DNA from: Acidobacteriaceae bacterium
GTDB lineage: Bacteria > Acidobacteriota > Terriglobia > Terriglobales > Acidobacteriaceae
Assembly (NCBI GenBank): GCA_903970395.1
Contig: CAJCIM010000118.1
Location: forward strand, 1 to 43,867
Length of the DNA: 43,867 bases
Direction of reading: 5' to 3'
Both the position numbers and the translations under genes were made by a program. Shown piece after piece: positions 41,936 through 43,867 of this stretch. The number at the start of each line of letters is the position of its first letter. The first letter of the stretch is position 1. The notes below the pieces were generated by a model. The model made no database searches and was not told where the DNA came from. It saw only the letters and a list, made by a program, of their open reading frames with translations.

Positions 41936-43120
41936 GTGATAGAGGCATATTTGAACGAGCCGAACGTAAACTTTCGCGAAAATCCTAAAAGAGCAGTCTA
42001 CATCACTGGTGAAATTAGGCAGGCGATGGTAGACCGCTTGACTCCTGAGATTTTACGGCTACGCGGCGAGAGCAGTGAACCCATCACTGTCTACATAGAC
42101 AGCCCCGGTGGCAACACATATCACGCTCGGCTGCTGATACGTCTGATCACAAGTCCAAATCAAGATGGCGAATGGTGCCGAATGATTACGGTCGTGACAG
42201 GAGTGGCTGCATCGGCTGCTGCCGATATATTAGCAGCGGGCTACTACGCTATAGCCTATTCACATTCTTTAATTCTCTATCACGGTGTGAGAACAAACCT
42301 CGAAGAGGTTACTCACGAGTCAGCATCCTCTCTTGCGGAATCGCTGAAGCAAAGTAATGAAAACTTTGCATTAGATTTAGCGGAACGGATTAAAAGGCGT
42401 TTCTTCTTTATCTATACGCAACTTAAGAGCGAGTTCGACACCGTTCGTAATGGTGATGCAGGTATATCTGTCGTTGAGTGTTTAGTTCGCTCCATGAGCG
42501 ATAAGTTGTCGAGCAATTCAAGGCTTCTTAGCGTTGCCTTAGAGAAGCACAAGCGTTTAAATAATTTGCTGACAGAATACAATACTGAGTTGAACAAACA
42601 AGGTGAAAGATTTGGAAGACCAGCTGATAAAGAGGCATTTCTCATCAAGTTTTTGGTTGATTGGGAACTAAAAGAAAATAGCGATGCTGGCTGGCGATTC
42701 AGCCCTCAGGGTATCAATGCAATTCGAGAAGATTTTGTGCTACTTGCTGACTACGAAGATGGTCAGCATATGCGAGACCTAGATAATGAGATTCGTAGAT
42801 GGGGCTCCTTCTTGCTTGAAGGCGCGGAACGCACTGCGTATAACAAACTCAAGGGCGAGACAGCTGTAGCATATTTGAGGAAGCACACGAATAAGACTTT
42901 CCGGGCCGTCTGGCACTTCCTTGTGTCCGTTTGCCGTGCATTGCAACTTGGTGAGAATCAGTTGAGCCCTTATGACGCCTATTGGCTTGGCCTTATCGAT
43001 GAGATACCAGGTTCTGGACTGAGCACAATCCGCGATATTCTTGAGACGAGGCTGCCAGCACCAAAACGCAAACCCCGCTCGAAGGGAAAAAAGACTTTGA
43101 AGGGCTCTACGAAGAAGTGA
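41936..43120 (+). CDS. ClpP-like serine protease with large internal insertion
   Basis: 394 residues from GTG 41936. ClpP features in order: VYITGEI near residue 21; the oxyanion segment TVYIDSPGGNT (51-61); the nucleophile motif GVAASAAADILAAG with Ser93; and LILYHG with His116, 23 residues on (25 in E. coli ClpP). The characteristic ClpP end LSPYDAYWLGLIDEI appears only at 343-357. About 200 mostly helical, charged residues (roughly 130-335) therefore interrupt the ClpP fold. Where ClpP has its catalytic Asp, four residues before the motif's Ser, this protein has Glu340. The end is very basic (KRKPRSKGKKTLKGSTKK). The A/T content is higher than the flanks. It may be a defence, stress or phage-derived protease; no Clp ATPase gene is nearby. 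Confidence 0.87.
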   Translation: MIEAYLNEPNVNFRENPKRAVYITGEIRQAMVDRLTPEILRLRGESSEPITVYIDSPGGNTYHARLLIRLITSPNQDGEWCRMITVVTGVAASAAADILAAGYYAIAYSHSLILYHGVRTNLEEVTHESASSLAESLKQSNENFALDLAERIKRRFFFIYTQLKSEFDTVRNGDAGISVVECLVRSMSDKLSSNSRLLSVALEKHKRLNNLLTEYNTELNKQGERFGRPADKEAFLIKFLVDWELKENSDAGWRFSPQGINAIREDFVLLADYEDGQHMRDLDNEIRRWGSFLLEGAERTAYNKLKGETAVAYLRKHTNKTFRAVWHFLVSVCRALQLGENQLSPYDAYWLGLIDEIPGSGLSTIRDILETRLPAPKRKPRSKGKKTLKGSTKK

Positions 43121-43197
43121 GAGCGTTTGATCGTCAGGGCCAGTAAACCACCGTCGTGCTACCCTCTCCGATAACGGATCCAAAAGGGCCCGAATAC

Positions 43198-43666
43198 ATG
43201 TCCAGCAGCCTGAGCTTTACCACCGGCATTAAGGTCTTTCCCTGCCCCAACTGCCGCGAGACCATCAACACCTCCATGCAGCAGTGCTCTTTCTGCGGAA
43301 CCTCCATCGACGCCACAGCAGCAGAAGAATCCGCCGATCTCACAAGCCGCGTCAGCGCCGCCGTCTCCGATGCCAGCTACCTCCGCACCGCTCTTGGCCT
43401 GCTCGGCATCTTCCTTGTTGTGGCTTTCGTCCCGCTCATCAGCGGCATCGGCTACTTCGGATACCGGGTCCTCACGGTCGGTATCCCCATCGGGTGTATC
43501 CGCTGGTGGGTCAAGTACCGCACCATCCGCACGGCCGACCCGGACTTTGCTCCAGCCCGCCTCCGCTTCCTGGTCACTAGCATCGTCAGCGGCATTAACT
43601 TCGCCGTTTGGCTTGCGCTCCACCCTCACAATCGTCGCAATTCGCCGCGGAGGCCTGCCCAGCTAA
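43198..43666 (+). CDS. Zinc-ribbon membrane protein, paralogue 2, with apparent frameshift
   Basis: ATG 43198. The ribbon PCPNCRETINTSMQQCSFC is followed by membrane helices (about 62-82 with LRTALGLLGIFLVVAFVPLI and 85-100) and RWWVKYRTIRTADPDFAPAR, as in the paralogue at 40281. The last helix reads SIVSGINFAVWLAL, then goes out of frame into HPHNRRNSPRR, a frame with no stop before the window edge. Removing one base near 43618-43626 gives TLTIVAIRRGGLPS and a stop at 43666, a natural end. So either a real frameshift or a sequence error. Function unknown. Confidence 0.7.
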
Positions 43667-43718
43667 CCGCACGCCCCCTCCCTGACCAAACAACAAACCC
43701 GCTGCATATCTATGCAAC

Positions 43719-43736
43719 GGATAGGTATAACTATCC
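43719..43736. other. Small inverted repeat in promoter region
   Basis: GGATAG-GTATAA-CTATCC: perfect 6-bp arms upstream of the putative sigma-54 promoter at 43770. It may bind a regulator. Confidence 0.3.
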
Positions 43737-43769
43737 AAACCCCCTCATTTTGTTTTATTTACCGGAAAT

Positions 43770-43784
43770 TGGCTGGACTTTGGC
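43770..43784 (+). promoter_or_regulatory. Putative sigma-54 promoter
   Basis: TGGCTGGACTTTGGC: GG at 43771-43772 and GC at 43783-43784 are exactly 10 bases apart, as sigma-54 requires (TGGCAC-N5-TTGC type). It lies about 45 bases before the ATG at 43829. In Acidobacteriota such promoters often precede pilin genes, but the gene is cut off here. Confidence 0.4.
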
Positions 43785-43828
43785 CCATATCTCGCCCATG
43801 CTGAAAGTAGGCAACACAAGGGCTTTTT

Positions 43829-43867
43829 ATGCTTCAAACCAACCGTTCCACCCAAACCAACACCCCT
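43829..43867 (+). CDS. Start of an unidentified gene, cut by window end
   Basis: ATG 43829 preceded by AAGGG with 8 bases between. Only 13 codons (MLQTNRSTQTNTP) are visible, so no function can be assigned. Confidence 0.35.
   Translation, partial: MLQTNRSTQTNTP

Noticed and set aside
41936-43120. Prophage head-maturation protease
   Set aside because: ClpP-like prohead proteases exist, but no portal, capsid, terminase or integrase gene lies in the window; kept only as a possible origin.
1-43867. tRNA or rRNA genes
   Set aside because: No cloverleaf or rRNA-like conserved segment was recognised by eye on either strand; a covariance search would be decisive.

Overview
The window looks like a chromosomal segment of an Acidobacteriota bacterium of the class Terriglobia (a Granulicella/Edaphobacter/Terriglobus-like organism). 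The reasons are the high-GC coding style, a secreted von Willebrand protein of the TIGR03436 (acidobacterial VWFA-related) type, a protein with two TIGR03435-type domains (a family largely confined to this phylum), a BlaI/M56-TonB pair, and dispersed palindromic intergenic repeats of the kind common in Terriglobia. The assignment is by recognition only; no search was run.

Region by region. 1-3547 holds the two enzymes of threonine-to-glycine catabolism (kbl, cut by the window edge, and tdh) around a glycine-zipper lipoprotein and a tiny zinc-binding protein. 3654-9948 carries envelope and secreted proteins (VWFA protein, serine beta-lactamase-like hydrolase, LprI-like protein), an S4 RNA-binding protein and a BlaI repressor/M56 protease pair. 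rnr (RNase R) follows on the minus strand. 13090-22888 is a long plus-strand run: a 58-residue secreted mini-peptide and a multi-pass membrane protein, a YdjM-like membrane protein, a second membrane protein, mogA/moaB, a DedA-like protein, a TonB-like protein, an alpha/beta hydrolase with an apparent 3'-end frameshift, an amidohydrolase, a small membrane protein and miaA. Next come rpsA (minus), a HIT protein, an unrecognised protein, an NTF2-like protein, a monooxygenase-like protein and purA. A less GC-rich two-gene PIN-domain module (30026-30753) follows, then DinB-like, flippase, mutM, a decayed higBA toxin-antitoxin pair, a ROK kinase, sthA and thiE. thiE carries an in-frame palindromic repeat insertion.

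The last 4 kb is the accessory part. Two paralogous zinc-ribbon membrane proteins (40281 and 43198) share similar upstream sequence. Between them lie about 500 bp of composite repeats and an A/T-richer two-gene island: a 67-residue unknown protein followed by a 394-residue ClpP-like serine protease whose fold appears to be split by a long insertion. This is my best candidate for an undescribed system. At the far right edge, a sigma-54-like promoter precedes the first codons of a gene that leaves the window.

Most of the rest is ordinary housekeeping: translation (rpsA, miaA), RNA decay (rnr), repair (mutM), purine, thiamine and molybdopterin synthesis, and redox balance (sthA). No tRNA, rRNA, CRISPR array, transposase or phage structural gene was seen.
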